In this document: positions 52,596-62,535 of the stretch, in pieces | How positions within the stretch are numbered: position 1 is the stretch's first letter | How the letters are laid out: each line of letters opens with the position of its first letter | Origin: Allomuricauda sp. M10 | Lineage (GTDB): Bacteria; Bacteroidota; Bacteroidia; Flavobacteriales; Flavobacteriaceae | DNA: 64,000 nt | Direction: 5' to 3' | Assembly: GCF_020782875.1 (NCBI RefSeq) | Contig: NZ_JAJGBN010000008.1 | Span: 1 to 64,000, forward strand | Program-made: the position numbers and the translations under genes | Notes under the pieces: model-generated | What the model was told of the DNA's origin: nothing | Databases searched by the model: none | What the model saw: only the letters and a program-made list of their open reading frames with translations

Positions 52596-53156
52596 TTATT
52601 CAGCGATCAATTCATCCAACAATTTGTAGACTTTTCCGGTGCTCCAATCGGCAATTCCTTCCTTGTAAATCACAATATTCCCTGATTTATCAATTAAATA
52701 AGAAGAAGGAACTGTTTCGGAATCAATCGGCATTTTCTCGCCAATAATCAAATAGGTAACGGGAAAAGTAAACTTGTGCTCGGCCATAAAAGCCTCCACG
52801 GGCGGTTGGTTTTCATTTGTGATGATATAGAAATCCATCTTGCCCTTGTACCTGTCGTACAACTCTTGAATGCTTGCAAGTTCCGCTTCAGACGGCAATT
52901 TCCAAGAAGCCCAAAGATTAATGAGTATCACTCTTCCCTTTGACTTTTCAAAATTGAAGAAGTTCCATTCCTCATCCTTCAATTTCCAATCGTAATCCGT
53001 AATCTTTTGTCTTTCCGATTGCTCGATTACGGGAGGAGAAAAGGAAAATAAACGGTTCAGGAATATTTTTCCATAGTAACCGATCGGTGTCACAAAAAAG
53101 GAAAGCACCAATAGAATGAATGCAATATTTAAAACGGTTTTTTTACTGACCTTCAT
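52596..53156 (-). CDS. TlpA-like protein lacking the active-site cysteines
   Basis: Paralogue of the next gene, 186 residues, with the same layout: N-terminal anchor (TVLNIAFILLVLSFFVTPIGYY), short linker with IVD-like DYDWKLKDEEWNFFNFEKSKG, and a thioredoxin fold. In the redox position it reads WASWKLPSEAEL, where the partner has WATWCPPCVAEL: Cys-Pro-Pro-Cys has become Lys-Leu-Pro-Ser. The cis-Pro segment (ETVPSSYLIDKSGNIV) is kept. It probably keeps binding but not redox activity. ATG 53156 is used; a TTG at 53174 is possible. The gap to the active paralogue is 6 bases. Confidence 0.88.
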   Translation of the reverse strand: MKVSKKTVLNIAFILLVLSFFVTPIGYYGKIFLNRLFSFSPPVIEQSERQKITDYDWKLKDEEWNFFNFEKSKGRVILINLWASWKLPSEAELASIQELYDRYKGKMDFYIITNENQPPVEAFMAEHKFTFPVTYLIIGEKMPIDSETVPSSYLIDKSGNIVIYKEGIADWSTGKVYKLLDELIAE

Positions 53157-53181
53157 AAAAAAGATGTTTCTCAAAAATTAA

Positions 53182-53215
53182 AAACTCCTGATATCTAAAT
53201 CAATATCAGGAGTTT
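53182..53215. terminator. bidirectional-looking terminator between aconitase and TlpA-like gene
   Basis: AAACTCCTGATAT (53182-53194) pairs with ATATCAGGAGTTT (53203-53215), 13 bp around 8 bases, flanked by AAAA on the left. On the minus strand it follows the aconitase stop (53240) and is followed by T-rich sequence. Confidence 0.8.
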
Positions 53216-53239
53216 AATACAAATTATCTTAGATACAAA

Positions 53240-55510
53240 TTATGCATTCTCCTTCTTGATCAGGTTCAATGCAGAACCTTCCTTGAACCATGCAATCTGA
53301 GCATCGTTGTACGAATGGTTTGCAATGATGGTATCCTTGCTTCCATTGGCATGTACTACTTCAATGGTCAATGGCTTTTCAGGAGCAAACTGGTCAATAT
53401 CCAAAAAGTTGAAGGTATCATCTTCTTGAATTAGATCATAATCACTCTCATTGGCAAACGTCAAGGCCAACATACCTTGTTTCTTCAAGTTGGTTTCGTG
53501 GATCCTAGCAAAGGATTTTACCAAAACAGCAGCGACACCCAAGTGTCTCGGCTGCATGGCCGCATGCTCTCTTGAAGAACCTTCACCGTAGTTGTGGTCA
53601 CCCACTACCAAGGTTTTGATTCCAGCTTTTTTGTATTCACGTTGGGTATCAGGTACCCCTCCGTACTCTCCTGTCAATTGGTTTTTGACAAAGTTTGTTT
53701 TTTTGTTGAAGGCGTTCACTGCTCCGATCAAGGTATTATTGGCGATATTGTCCAAATGTCCTCTGTAACGCAACCATGGTCCGGCCATTGAAATGTGGTC
53801 GGTGGTACACTTACCAAAGGCCTTGATCAACAGTTTCATGCCTTTCAAGCTTTCAGGTTTGATGGGTTCAAATGGAGCCAAAAGTTGCAGACGCTCAGAA
53901 TCTGGGGCAACTTTTACTTCAACACCGCTACCGTCTTCTTTGGGAGCAATGTAACCGGCATCTTCCACAGCAAATCCTTCTGGAGGAAGTTCGTACCCTC
54001 TTGGTTCATCCAACATTACCTCTTCACCGTCCTCGTTCAACAACTTATCGGTGATGGGGTTAAAATCCAATCGCCCAGCGATGGCAATGGCGGTAACCAA
54101 TTCTGGTGAACCTACAAACGCCAAAGTATTCGGGTTACCATCGGCTCTTTTAGCAAAGTTCCTGTTGAAAGAGTGAACGATGGTGTTACGTGGTGCATCA
54201 GCGGCTTTGTCGCCGTAACGATCCCACATACCGATACAGGGTCCACAGGCATTGGCAAACACGGTTGCTCCAATATTGTTGAAGGTATCGATAAATCCAT
54301 CCCTTTCGATGGTATAACGAACCTGCTCGGAACCTGGGGTTATGGTAAATTGTGATTTAGTCTTCAAATTCTTGTCGGCCACTTGTTTTGCCAAAGAAGC
54401 CGCCCTTGAAATATCTTCGTAGGAAGAGTTGGTACAAGAACCAATCAATCCAACTTCCACAGTCAAAGGCCAATCGTTTGCTTTGGCAGTCTCTCCCATT
54501 TTAGAAATTGGGGTAGCCAAATCCGGGGTGAAAGGTCCGTTCAAATGTGGTTCCAAAGTATTCAAGTCGATTTCGATAACCTCATCAAAATACTGTCCTG
54601 GGTTGGCATACACTTCAGGATCCGCGGTCAAGTGCTGCTTTACGGCAAGGGCCGCATCGGCAACATCGGCACGGTTGGTAGCTCTAAGGTACCTATCCAT
54701 GGATTCATCGTAACCGAAGGTTGAAGTAGTGGCACCTACCTCAGCTCCCATGTTACAAATGGTACCTTTACCGGTACATGACATGGAAGTGGCACCTTCG
54801 CCAAAATATTCAATAATGGCACCTGTTCCCCCTTTTACGGTAAGAATATCGGCCACTTTCAAGATCACATCTTTAGGAGCGGTCCATCCGGAAAGTTTTC
54901 CTTTCAGTTTAACCCCAATCAATTTTGGGAATTTCAATTCCCAAGCCATTCCGGCCATTACATCAACGGCATCAGCACCACCAACACCGATAGCGACCAT
55001 TCCCAATCCACCGGCATTTACCGTGTGTGAATCGGTTCCGATCATCATACCTCCTGGAAACGCATAATTTTCCAAAACTACTTGGTGGATAATCCCTGCA
55101 CCTGGTTTCCAGAAACCAATACCATATTTATTGGAAACGGATTCCAAGAAATCAAAAACTTCGTTACTGGTCTGGTTGGCCCTTTTTAAATCTGCCTCAG
55201 CCCCAACTTTTGCCTGGATCAAGTGATCACAGTGTACAGTTGTTGGTACAGCGGCCTTAGGTTTTCCAGCATGCATGAACTGTAGCAATGCCATTTGAGC
55301 GGTTGCATCCTGACAAGCAACCCTGTCCGGTGCAAAATCAACATAATCTTTTCCTCTGGTAAAATTTTTGGTGGGTGTTCCGTCCCATAGGTGTGAGTAC
55401 AATATTTTCTCAGAAAGGGTCAACGGTTTTCCTACCAGTTCACGGGCCTTATCTACACGTTCCCCCATGGAAGCGTAGACGCCCTTAATCATGTCTATAT
55501 CAAATGCCAT
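53240..55510 (-). CDS. acn: aconitate hydratase (mitochondrial-type)
   Basis: Isomerises citrate and isocitrate in the TCA cycle with a [4Fe-4S] cluster; 756 residues. Landmarks: [32 protein letters not shown], the cluster cysteines in [11 protein letters not shown] and [25 protein letters not shown], and the C-terminal swivel-domain segment [15 protein letters not shown]. Size and motifs match the eukaryotic ACO2-like family, distinct from AcnB. ATG 55510 ([17 protein letters not shown]). MoxR upstream is 102 bases away. Confidence 0.95.
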   Translation of the reverse strand: MAFDIDMIKGVYASMGERVDKARELVGKPLTLSEKILYSHLWDGTPTKNFTRGKDYVDFAPDRVACQDATAQMALLQFMHAGKPKAAVPTTVHCDHLIQAKVGAEADLKRANQTSNEVFDFLESVSNKYGIGFWKPGAGIIHQVVLENYAFPGGMMIGTDSHTVNAGGLGMVAIGVGGADAVDVMAGMAWELKFPKLIGVKLKGKLSGWTAPKDVILKVADILTVKGGTGAIIEYFGEGATSMSCTGKGTICNMGAEVGATTSTFGYDESMDRYLRATNRADVADAALAVKQHLTADPEVYANPGQYFDEVIEIDLNTLEPHLNGPFTPDLATPISKMGETAKANDWPLTVEVGLIGSCTNSSYEDISRAASLAKQVADKNLKTKSQFTITPGSEQVRYTIERDGFIDTFNNIGATVFANACGPCIGMWDRYGDKAADAPRNTIVHSFNRNFAKRADGNPNTLAFVGSPELVTAIAIAGRLDFNPITDKLLNEDGEEVMLDEPRGYELPPEGFAVEDAGYIAPKEDGSGVEVKVAPDSERLQLLAPFEPIKPESLKGMKLLIKAFGKCTTDHISMAGPWLRYRGHLDNIANNTLIGAVNAFNKKTNFVKNQLTGEYGGVPDTQREYKKAGIKTLVVGDHNYGEGSSREHAAMQPRHLGVAAVLVKSFARIHETNLKKQGMLALTFANESDYDLIQEDDTFNFLDIDQFAPEKPLTIEVVHANGSKDTIIANHSYNDAQIAWFKEGSALNLIKKENA

Positions 55511-55612
55511 TCTACAATTGAGTTTTTAGATTTTAGTAATTCGGTAAATTTACTAAATAACGAAGGATTTTGGAATTAGAATTCCGCTAAATAAATATCT
55601 ATGATTTGATAT

Positions 55613-56566
55613 TTATAACAATTCTGCAACAATTCTTTCCTCTGAGATGCCCTCGGCCTCAGCTTTATAGTTTTTTAGGATCCTGTGACGCAGAATACCC
55701 AAGGAAACCGCTTTCACGTCCTCAATGTCCGGAGAGAACTTTCCATGGACGGCAGCATGGGCCTTTGCAGCCAAAACAAGGTTTTGGGAAGCCCGTGGAC
55801 CAGCGCCCCAATCCACATAATTATTCACAAAATCCAAGGAACCTTCCATTCCCGGACGGGTTCTATTGACAAGCCTTACGGCGTAATCGATTACATTATC
55901 GGGCACGGGAATGCGCCTGACCAAATGCTGGATGGCAATGATATCCTCCGCATTAAAAAGGGTATTGAGTTGTACCTCCTCATCAGTAGTGGTTGATTTA
56001 ACCACCTGAATTTCTTCCTCTATGGACGGATATTTCAATTCTATAGCAAACATGAAACGATCCAGCTGGGCCTCTGGTAAAGGATACGTTCCTTCCTGTT
56101 CAATAGGGTTTTGTGTGGCCAACACAAAATAAGGACGGTTTAGCTTGTATTGTTTACCTGCAATCGTCACTGCTCGTTCCTGCATGGCTTCCAAAAGGGC
56201 AGCCTGAGTTTTGGGCGGGGTTCGGTTGATCTCATCCGCCAAAATGATGTTGGCGAAAACAGGCCCCATGATAAACTTAAAGTTTCTATTCTGATCCAAC
56301 ACCTCACTACCCAAAATATCACTGGGCATAAGGTCTGGGGTAAACTGTATCCTTTTAAAATCCAATCCGAGCGTTTGTGCGATAGTGTTGACCATTAACG
56401 TTTTGGCCAAACCGGGAACACCGATCAAAAGGGAATGCCCTCCTGTATAAATGGAGAGTAAAATCTGTTCGACCACCTTTTCTTGGCCAACAATGACCTT
56501 GGCAATCTCCTTTTTGAGTTCTTGGTGTTTTTTTACCAGGTTTTCTACCGCAGTTACGTCTGACAT
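55613..56566 (-). CDS. MoxR-family AAA+ ATPase
   Basis: Cytosolic AAA+ chaperone-like ATPase of 317 residues. Walker A is GVPGLAKT, Walker B is IILADEINRTPPK, sensor 1 is VLATQNPIEQEGTYPLPEAQLDRF, and the C-terminal lid is RASQNLVLAAKAHAAVHG. MoxR proteins usually work with von Willebrand-domain proteins to assemble metal sites or complexes; no such partner lies in this window. It starts 4 bases after the PpiC-like gene stop (56571) and is likely cotranscribed with the two chaperones. Confidence 0.94.
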   Translation of the reverse strand: MSDVTAVENLVKKHQELKKEIAKVIVGQEKVVEQILLSIYTGGHSLLIGVPGLAKTLMVNTIAQTLGLDFKRIQFTPDLMPSDILGSEVLDQNRNFKFIMGPVFANIILADEINRTPPKTQAALLEAMQERAVTIAGKQYKLNRPYFVLATQNPIEQEGTYPLPEAQLDRFMFAIELKYPSIEEEIQVVKSTTTDEEVQLNTLFNAEDIIAIQHLVRRIPVPDNVIDYAVRLVNRTRPGMEGSLDFVNNYVDWGAGPRASQNLVLAAKAHAAVHGKFSPDIEDVKAVSLGILRHRILKNYKAEAEGISEERIVAELL

Positions 56567-56570
56567 TGGC

Positions 56571-57971
56571 CTACTCCTTTACCCAGTTGTTTGCAAAATC
56601 GCAGCCTCTATTGTCAACGTTCACGTGGATATAGGTATCCTCAATATGTTCTTCCATCCATTTTTTGATGGCCTTGAACTGCTTTTCCCGAAGGGCCAAT
56701 TCCTGAATTTTTAAATAATCCTTGGCAAAATCGGCTTTGTGCTCATCATAACGATTGGAAATCTTCATGATCTTGAACTTGGGAGGCCCTCCTCTGGGAT
56801 CGTCTTCCCTGATAGGCTTGGAAATTTCCCCATCCTTAATGTTCCTAACCTGATTGTACAAGGTAGGATCCATTTTGGTCAGTTCAAATCTTGAATCAAA
56901 ATTGATTGGGTTACGCAATAGACCTCCATCATTTTTGGTTTCCTTTTCATCGGAAAAATTTTGAGCAGCTTCGGCAAAAGTATATTTACCATCCAATATT
57001 TGCTGGCGAATGGTATCCAACTCTGTCACTGCATCATCAATTGCACTTTGCGGAACTTCGGGAATCATCAGAATGTGTCTCAAATCGATTTCCTGTCCCC
57101 TAATTTTTTCAATATAAATAATATGGTAACCGTAAACCGTTTCAAAAGGTTCGGAAATTTCACCTTCACGAAGACTGAAAGCCACATCCTTGAATTCTCG
57201 TACAAATTGGGTTTCCTTGTTCATACTGTAGAAACCACCGTTCGCCCTTGAAGAGTCGTCACGGGTATACAAAATGGCTTTTACCTTAAAGCTAGCCCCA
57301 TTTTCCTCCACATCTTGTTTGATGGCCTTTAACTGTTGTATCACCTTCTGCTTTTCCTCTTCAGGTGCTTTGGGCGACTTTACGATCTGTGCAATTTCCA
57401 GTTCCGCACCAAAAACGGGACGGTCCTCTTCTGGAATATTAAAGAAAAACTGACGTACCTCTTCTGGGGTCACCTCAATTTCCTCAACAATCTTACCCTG
57501 CATCTTCTCGGACAGCATACGCAATTTGTTGATTTCAAAAAGTTCGGTACGGAAGCTTTCCACATCCGGTTTTTTGTAAAACTTCAACAGTTTTTCCATG
57601 GACCCTAGCTGTGACACAAATTGTTGGATCTGTCGATCACTTTGGGCATTCACCATATCGTCCGAAACCAACAAACTATCCTGAATAGCCTGGTGGGCAT
57701 ACAAACGGTCTTCCATCAATTTGCCCAGAAGCCCGCATCGGGTAATATTTTCCATTGAAGCTCCTTGTGTTTTTAGATCGATCAAGGTTTTATCGATATC
57801 CGATTCCAAGATCACATAATCACCGATTACCGCAGCAATACCATCCAACTTCACTTTAGTGGTAGAAGCAGTTGTGTCCTTCACTCCCAATGCTTCATCC
57901 GTTTCCTGGGCCTTCGCTGTAATGGTCGATAGGAAAACAAGGGCCAAAATCCCCTTCATCATATTATTCAT
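56571..57971 (-). CDS. SurA-like periplasmic peptidyl-prolyl isomerase
   Basis: Periplasmic chaperone for outer-membrane proteins, 466 residues. From ATG 57971: MNNMMKGILALVFLSTITAK-AQ signal peptide, an N-terminal SurA-like helical domain (DGIAAVIGDYVILESDID, AQSDRQIQQFVSQ), and two PpiC/parvulin domains (FGAELEIAQIVKSP, IDLRHILMIPEVP, and FVREFKDVAFSLREGE, HIIYIEKIRG). A C-terminal tail ends in NRGCDFANNWVKE. It overlaps the upstream paralogue gene. The upstream start region (58004) would lie inside that paralogue. Confidence 0.9.
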   Translation of the reverse strand: MNNMMKGILALVFLSTITAKAQETDEALGVKDTTASTTKVKLDGIAAVIGDYVILESDIDKTLIDLKTQGASMENITRCGLLGKLMEDRLYAHQAIQDSLLVSDDMVNAQSDRQIQQFVSQLGSMEKLLKFYKKPDVESFRTELFEINKLRMLSEKMQGKIVEEIEVTPEEVRQFFFNIPEEDRPVFGAELEIAQIVKSPKAPEEEKQKVIQQLKAIKQDVEENGASFKVKAILYTRDDSSRANGGFYSMNKETQFVREFKDVAFSLREGEISEPFETVYGYHIIYIEKIRGQEIDLRHILMIPEVPQSAIDDAVTELDTIRQQILDGKYTFAEAAQNFSDEKETKNDGGLLRNPINFDSRFELTKMDPTLYNQVRNIKDGEISKPIREDDPRGGPPKFKIMKISNRYDEHKADFAKDYLKIQELALREKQFKAIKKWMEEHIEDTYIHVNVDNRGCDFANNWVKE

Positions 57972-58836
57972 AAACCTCAAATTCTTTCTTCTTGATTGCT
58001 TCATCTATAATCTCGGTTTCCAATTTTTTTACGTAGTTCAATCGCCTTCGGTTGAGGATCAATTGCCTAATTTCTGGTTCTACATACTCAAAAGGCGCTG
58101 TATCATTGACCTCCAACACATTGGTGACCATGCCCAAATATACCTCTATGGAATCTTGTAGCTCAAAAAATTGTGATTTTTTTAAGTAGTTGGCTTCATT
58201 TGCGGCAGTTAGGGGCGTAATTTCTTCCACAACCCTCGTAGAACTGACCCAAATAGAGTCGTTAAAATGGATTTTTTTGAACTGCACCGCAATGGAATCC
58301 AAGTATTGTTTATCAGCATCTTTCCAAGTTCTGATCTTTGCCTTTACCCCATCTTTGTCCAAAAACTGGGCAGGCATACCCACAAAACGGAGCTGCACCA
58401 ATTTTTCGTTCAATTTAAAGTTTTCCTTTTCCCTTTCATAGTATTCCTGTAACTGGCTTTTGGTCACGGAGGTATCGTTGGCCTGCAACACCAAAGCCTC
58501 AATATAGGCCCGGGTGTACAGTTCCGACTTGTAATCGGAAACCAATCGGTCAAATTCCGCCAGTTTTTCTTCAGGCAGATTAATCTTGGATTTGGTCAAC
58601 AACAATTGCTTGGATGCCCAATTGTTGATGTAATTGGACACAAACAGGGCACTATCCTGTGGAGTCATGTCATCACTGATCAAAGCGGCAACATCATCTT
58701 TGTAAAGGTAGGCATCCCCTACTCTTGCCAATGGTTCCCGTTCCACTTCCTTATTAAAAAGGCCTTCGCACGAAACGATCATCAGGGCACCCAGGGTGCA
58801 AAGTAGGTATAGGCTATTTTTTTGGAGCTTAAGCAT
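57964..58836 (-). CDS. PpiC/SurA-like peptidyl-prolyl isomerase lipoprotein
   Basis: Periplasmic lipoprotein of 290 residues. From ATG 58836 the signal is MLKLQKNSLYLLCTLGALMIVSC with the lipobox at Cys23; then a SurA N-terminal-like region (ARVGDAYLYKDDVAALISDD) and a long helical part (LQEYYEREKENFKLNEKLVQ). The parvulin active-site region is not clearly conserved, so it may be a chaperone without isomerase activity. It is directly upstream of the larger isomerase with 8 bases of overlap and has its own perfect promoter. Confidence 0.85.
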   Translation of the reverse strand: MLKLQKNSLYLLCTLGALMIVSCEGLFNKEVEREPLARVGDAYLYKDDVAALISDDMTPQDSALFVSNYINNWASKQLLLTKSKINLPEEKLAEFDRLVSDYKSELYTRAYIEALVLQANDTSVTKSQLQEYYEREKENFKLNEKLVQLRFVGMPAQFLDKDGVKAKIRTWKDADKQYLDSIAVQFKKIHFNDSIWVSSTRVVEEITPLTAANEANYLKKSQFFELQDSIEVYLGMVTNVLEVNDTAPFEYVEPEIRQLILNRRRLNYVKKLETEIIDEAIKKKEFEVYE

Positions 58837-58840
58837 TTCG

Positions 58841-58870
58841 CAAAAATAACAATTACTAAATCCCCTACAA
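58841..58870 (-). promoter_or_regulatory. promoter of the PpiC-PpiC-MoxR run
   Basis: Minus-strand TTG (58870-58868), 19-base spacer, TATTTTTG (58848-58841). The ATG at 58836 is 4 bases beyond the -7 box, so the mRNA would be nearly leaderless. Confidence 0.65.
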
Positions 58871-58951
58871 GTAAGTGTCAATCCCATTAACAGATTTTTA
58901 GTAGAGAACCTTCACCAAAAAAAATGTTACATTAGTGGAAAACCAAACCAA

Positions 58952-59404
58952 ATGAAATATACGACCGAAATTTTGGTGAATGTCCCAAGGGAAGAGTTCA
59001 TCAAGAAATTGGACAATCCGGAAAACATGAAACATTGGCAACGGGGGCTGACCCAATATGAGCAGCTTTCCAAAAACCCAGGACAGGAAGGGGCGCAAAT
59101 GAGCCTCACCTACCAGATGGGCAAGCGTGAAATCACTTTGGTGGAGACCATCATCAAAAAAAACCTCCCAGAAGAAATGCATGCCAGTTATGATGCCAAA
59201 GGTGTTCACAATCTCCAAAAAAACTATTTCAATGACGAAGATGACAAGACCCGTTGGGTAACGGAAACAGATTTTCAGTTTTCAGGCTTTGGAATGAAAT
59301 TGATGGGGTTGCTGATGCCCGGTGCATTCAAAAAACAAACTTTGATTTATATGCAGGATTTTAAGAAATTTGCCGAAGAGGGGATTTCCGCAACCGATTT
59401 ATAA
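58952..59404 (+). CDS. SRPBCC (START/Bet v1-fold) family protein
   Basis: Small cytosolic lipid/ligand-binding-fold protein, 150 residues. It has MKYTTEILVNVPREEFIKKL, WVTETDFQFSGFGMKLMG and ALK-like QTLIYMQDFKKFAE, the pattern of the polyketide cyclase/SRPBCC fold. No ligand can be inferred. ATG 58952 with the family-typical first strand. It heads a plus-strand trio with the 85-residue protein (5-base gap) and the beta-lactamase-fold lipoprotein. Confidence 0.82.
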   Translation: MKYTTEILVNVPREEFIKKLDNPENMKHWQRGLTQYEQLSKNPGQEGAQMSLTYQMGKREITLVETIIKKNLPEEMHASYDAKGVHNLQKNYFNDEDDKTRWVTETDFQFSGFGMKLMGLLMPGAFKKQTLIYMQDFKKFAEEGISATDL

Positions 59405-59409
59405 CAACC

Positions 59410-59667
59410 ATGGAAAAAATTTTGGACCGCAAAATCAAGATCATTTGGGACTTTAGGGGACCCAACGCCGCACGCACCGCCGAACACTACCTTAAACACC
59501 TTGAAGAGTTTGTCATCGTGGAGGAATTGAAATTCGACCTATCTGGCGTGGAACATTTTGGACCGACACACAGCATCGCCTATTTGGTGGTGGCCGAGTT
59601 TGAGCTCAAAGAAGTGAAGGACATTCTAAAACCGCACAGGGGACAAGTTTATACAGGAGACCTATAA
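59410..59667 (+). CDS. hypothetical protein of 85 residues
   Basis: I do not recognise this small cytosolic protein. It is compact, with mixed alpha/beta character: MEKILDRKIKIIWDFRGPNA, AEHYLKHLEEF, ELKFDLSGVEHFGP, AYLVVAEFELKEVK and HRGQVYTGDL. It has no signal peptide or membrane segment and no repeats. Its tight position between the SRPBCC gene (5 bases) and the lipoprotein gene (9 bases) supports it being a real gene of the operon. Confidence 0.65.
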   Translation: MEKILDRKIKIIWDFRGPNAARTAEHYLKHLEEFVIVEELKFDLSGVEHFGPTHSIAYLVVAEFELKEVKDILKPHRGQVYTGDL

Positions 59668-59676
59668 CCGACCATC

Positions 59677-60813
59677 ATGTGGAGCAGGATTGCTTTTACC
59701 GCACTGACCGTTTTGGCATTGTCCTGCAAAGATTCCGTTGTTGCCATTGATCCACTGAAGCAAGTTCTGGCTTCCGAAAATCCGCTGATCAAAAATGTGA
59801 TGGACCGTGTGAAGGAACACGAAGTCCAAATACGGTATACCCAGATTGATCGTCGGAACGACAGCATTTTCTTCACGGATTTCGATTTTCAGGTGGATGC
59901 GGAAAACTATTTTTATCCTGCAAGTACTGCCAAGTTTCCAGCTGCAGTGGCCACACTTGAAAAATTGAACCAAATTGATTCCCTGGACCTCAACACGCGA
60001 TTTTATATTGAGGGAGATTCCGTGGAAACCACTTTTGCCAAATGTATTTCCGAAATTTTTGCCGTTTCTGACAATGCCGCCAATAATAGATTGGTTGAGT
60101 TTTTAGGGCAGGACGACTTGAATGCTAGAATTATGCGAAGAGGAGTTACACCCATCCGTATCGCGCATAGATTATCGACTCCCAATGGTGACGATGTCAC
60201 CACAAAGCCTTTGGTCATCTATTTAAATGATTCCACTACAACGGTAACCCAAACCATCATCAATACACCGGCCAAACCATTGACCTTGAAACAACTTAAA
60301 AAAGGCAGGGGATTTTACGGGGATGATTCTTTGGTGATGGAACCGTTCGATTTTTCCCTTAAAAATTATTTCCCCATTCAGGCTCAATCAGCATTGTTGA
60401 AACGTATCATTTTTCCAGAGGCTTTTCCAAAGGAAGAACGGTTTGATTTGAGCCCAGAGCAACATCAATTCCTTTTGGAAGCCATGCATACGCTCCCACC
60501 AAAATTGGGTTATGATCCCGAGGAGTTTTATGATAGCTATGTAAAGTTCTTTATGTTCGGGGACAGTACGGACCTCATGCCGGACCATATCAAAATTTAC
60601 AACAAAGTGGGCTATGCCTATGGCACCCTAACGGATTGCGCATACATCAAAGACACCCAAAACCAAGTGGATTTTATGATCGTAGCCACCATTTTGGTGA
60701 ACAGTGATGGTATTTTTAATGATGACGCCTACGAATATGACGATGTAGGCATTCCTTTTTTGGCAGAGTTGGGCAGGCAACTCTATCAACACGAACTACA
60801 GCGAAAAAAATAA
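59677..60813 (+). CDS. class A beta-lactamase-fold serine hydrolase lipoprotein
   Basis: Envelope lipoprotein of 378 residues with a serine beta-lactamase/penicillin-binding fold. The lipobox is TVLALSC near residue 17. The motifs are S-x-x-K in YPASTAKFPAAV, S-D-N in AVSDNAANNRLV and K-x-G in IYNKVGYAYG. The layout matches class A beta-lactamase-like hydrolases, but the lipoprotein form and long insertions between motifs suggest a peptidase or a remodelling enzyme rather than a drug-resistance enzyme. It starts 9 bases after the 85-residue gene. Confidence 0.85.
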   Translation: MWSRIAFTALTVLALSCKDSVVAIDPLKQVLASENPLIKNVMDRVKEHEVQIRYTQIDRRNDSIFFTDFDFQVDAENYFYPASTAKFPAAVATLEKLNQIDSLDLNTRFYIEGDSVETTFAKCISEIFAVSDNAANNRLVEFLGQDDLNARIMRRGVTPIRIAHRLSTPNGDDVTTKPLVIYLNDSTTTVTQTIINTPAKPLTLKQLKKGRGFYGDDSLVMEPFDFSLKNYFPIQAQSALLKRIIFPEAFPKEERFDLSPEQHQFLLEAMHTLPPKLGYDPEEFYDSYVKFFMFGDSTDLMPDHIKIYNKVGYAYGTLTDCAYIKDTQNQVDFMIVATILVNSDGIFNDDAYEYDDVGIPFLAELGRQLYQHELQRKK

Positions 60814-60833
60814 TCGAATCTGCAATTTCATGA

Positions 60834-60886
60834 AAAGTGGGACACTACCAAAGGAGCCGAATTCCTTAGAGGCAACATCCCACTTT
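60834..60886. terminator. possible weak terminator between convergent genes
   Basis: AAAGTGGGA (60834-60842) can pair with TCCCACTTT (60878-60886), with a 35-base loop. It lies between convergent genes; the T-tract is short. Confidence 0.3.
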
Positions 60887-60918
60887 CCGGATTAGAAAAA
60901 CATAAAAATCTAGAAACC

Positions 60919-62535
60919 TCAACCAACCATTTCGGGTTTTACCTCCCAATTATCGTTGGCCAGCAATACTTGATCAAAATCAATGCCCTCAATGGGCTTC
61001 AACATTTGGGTTTGGGGATCCCATTCAATTTTTCGGCCTAATTTCCATGACAATCCTGCCATGTGTGCCGAAATGGCTTCCTCAAAACCTTCTTTGATAC
61101 CACAACTAACCTTGCCACCATTTTTGATGACACTCAACCACTCCCTCATATGCAGAAAGGTGGAATCTACACGGACCCCATCAATATAGGTCCACATAAG
61201 GCCCTTATCCGCAAAATATTGTGAGGTGGCGGACGAAATGGCATCGGGTACATTGGCCGCTGGGTTGTACTGATAAATGGGTACTCCCGGATTCATTTTA
61301 CCGGCCTCTATCATTTCGGCATAGCGAGTAGAAGCCCCATCGGGCCAAATGGTCAGTTTATTGCCCAGTTCCATGGTGGCATCATGGCCCATCAGTATAG
61401 TAGGTCTATTGAAACCATTACCTAAAGTGGCACTATAACAGAAGGTCATTCCTTTTTCCTTGCCTTTGGCCTGACTGCTTCCTGTACTGTAATCGGGGAA
61501 TTCCATGTTCACCTGGATCACATCCGGAACATTCCTGCCATCATTATGGGTATAGATACCTCCCGAAGCACTCACCGAAGAGGGAATGCCCATATTGAGC
61601 ACACAGTTCAAACGGTCATAATCGTGGGTCAACAAATCCCCTGAAAGTCCAGATCCATAGGCCCACCATTTGCGCCATCTGAAAAAATGATCTTTGTTGA
61701 ATGGCACTTGGGGCGCAGAACCTAAAAATTGTTCCCAATCTATGGTTTCTGGGCTTGCTTTTTCATGAATGTCATAATTCCATGCGCCATTGTCGTCATT
61801 TCTATTGGTATTGGTCTGAATCAGGGAAACATGCCCCAGCGTACCTTTTTCAACAATGTCCCTTGCCGTACTGAAGCTCAGGGTCTGTCTATGTTGGTGC
61901 CCTACGGCCAAAACGGCCTTGGAGTTTTTGGCAGCATCACGCAACAGATAGGTTTCCCCTACGGTATGCGTCATCGGTTTTTCCACATACACATGTACAT
62001 TGTGGTTCAATGCCTCAATAGAAATAGGGGCGTGCCAGTGGTCAGGTGTTGCAATCACCACAGCATCTACATCACCACTACCGATCATATCTTGGTAGGT
62101 AGTGTATCTTTTTATTTGGTTTTCTGGAGTTGAGAAAGAATCGATAAAATGTTGTGCCCTTACGTCGAAGATATCACAGATACCCGTCAATTTCACATTG
62201 AGCCTTTCTTGGCCCATGAAATCTTCAAGGGCTTGGTTTTCAGGATCTTCTTGAGTGGCCAAACGCATTTCTTCCTTCCAGGTTTCGGTAGCAAATCCCA
62301 AGGCCCTGCAAAGTTGTTCGCCACGGATTCCGAATCCAATAATTCCGATTCTAACAGGCTCCCCACCAATTCCGGGCACTGCAGGTGGCAATGATGGTAC
62401 AATGTTGAGCTGTTCCAAAATTTCGGAACGTTTTCTTCTAGACCCTACGGTAGTGGCTGCTCCGGCCCACCATACCGCTCCAAGTATGGGGAGTCCACCC
62501 AATCCGATCAAAAGGTCTCTTCTTGTCCATTTCAT
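60919..62535 (-). CDS. Tat-exported Gfo/Idh/MocA-family oxidoreductase
   Basis: Periplasmic NAD(P)-dependent-type oxidoreductase, 538 residues. The N-terminus has a twin-arginine signal (MKWTRRDLLIGLGGLPILGA). The Rossmann part follows (VRIGIIGFGIRGEQLCRALG) with the EKP motif in VEKPMTHTVGETYLL and HQHRQTLSF, then the C-terminal substrate domain with LTHDYDRLNCVLNMG. Such proteins act on sugars or other polyols. It overlaps the upstream DoxX gene by 4 bases. The substrate is unknown. Confidence 0.9.
   Translation of the reverse strand: MKWTRRDLLIGLGGLPILGAVWWAGAATTVGSRRKRSEILEQLNIVPSLPPAVPGIGGEPVRIGIIGFGIRGEQLCRALGFATETWKEEMRLATQEDPENQALEDFMGQERLNVKLTGICDIFDVRAQHFIDSFSTPENQIKRYTTYQDMIGSGDVDAVVIATPDHWHAPISIEALNHNVHVYVEKPMTHTVGETYLLRDAAKNSKAVLAVGHQHRQTLSFSTARDIVEKGTLGHVSLIQTNTNRNDDNGAWNYDIHEKASPETIDWEQFLGSAPQVPFNKDHFFRWRKWWAYGSGLSGDLLTHDYDRLNCVLNMGIPSSVSASGGIYTHNDGRNVPDVIQVNMEFPDYSTGSSQAKGKEKGMTFCYSATLGNGFNRPTILMGHDATMELGNKLTIWPDGASTRYAEMIEAGKMNPGVPIYQYNPAANVPDAISSATSQYFADKGLMWTYIDGVRVDSTFLHMREWLSVIKNGGKVSCGIKEGFEEAISAHMAGLSWKLGRKIEWDPQTQMLKPIEGIDFDQVLLANDNWEVKPEMVG

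Noticed and set aside
59677..60813. Acquired antibiotic-resistance beta-lactamase
   Set aside because: Lipoprotein signal, long insertions and operon context suggest a chromosomal envelope enzyme; no mobile element is nearby.
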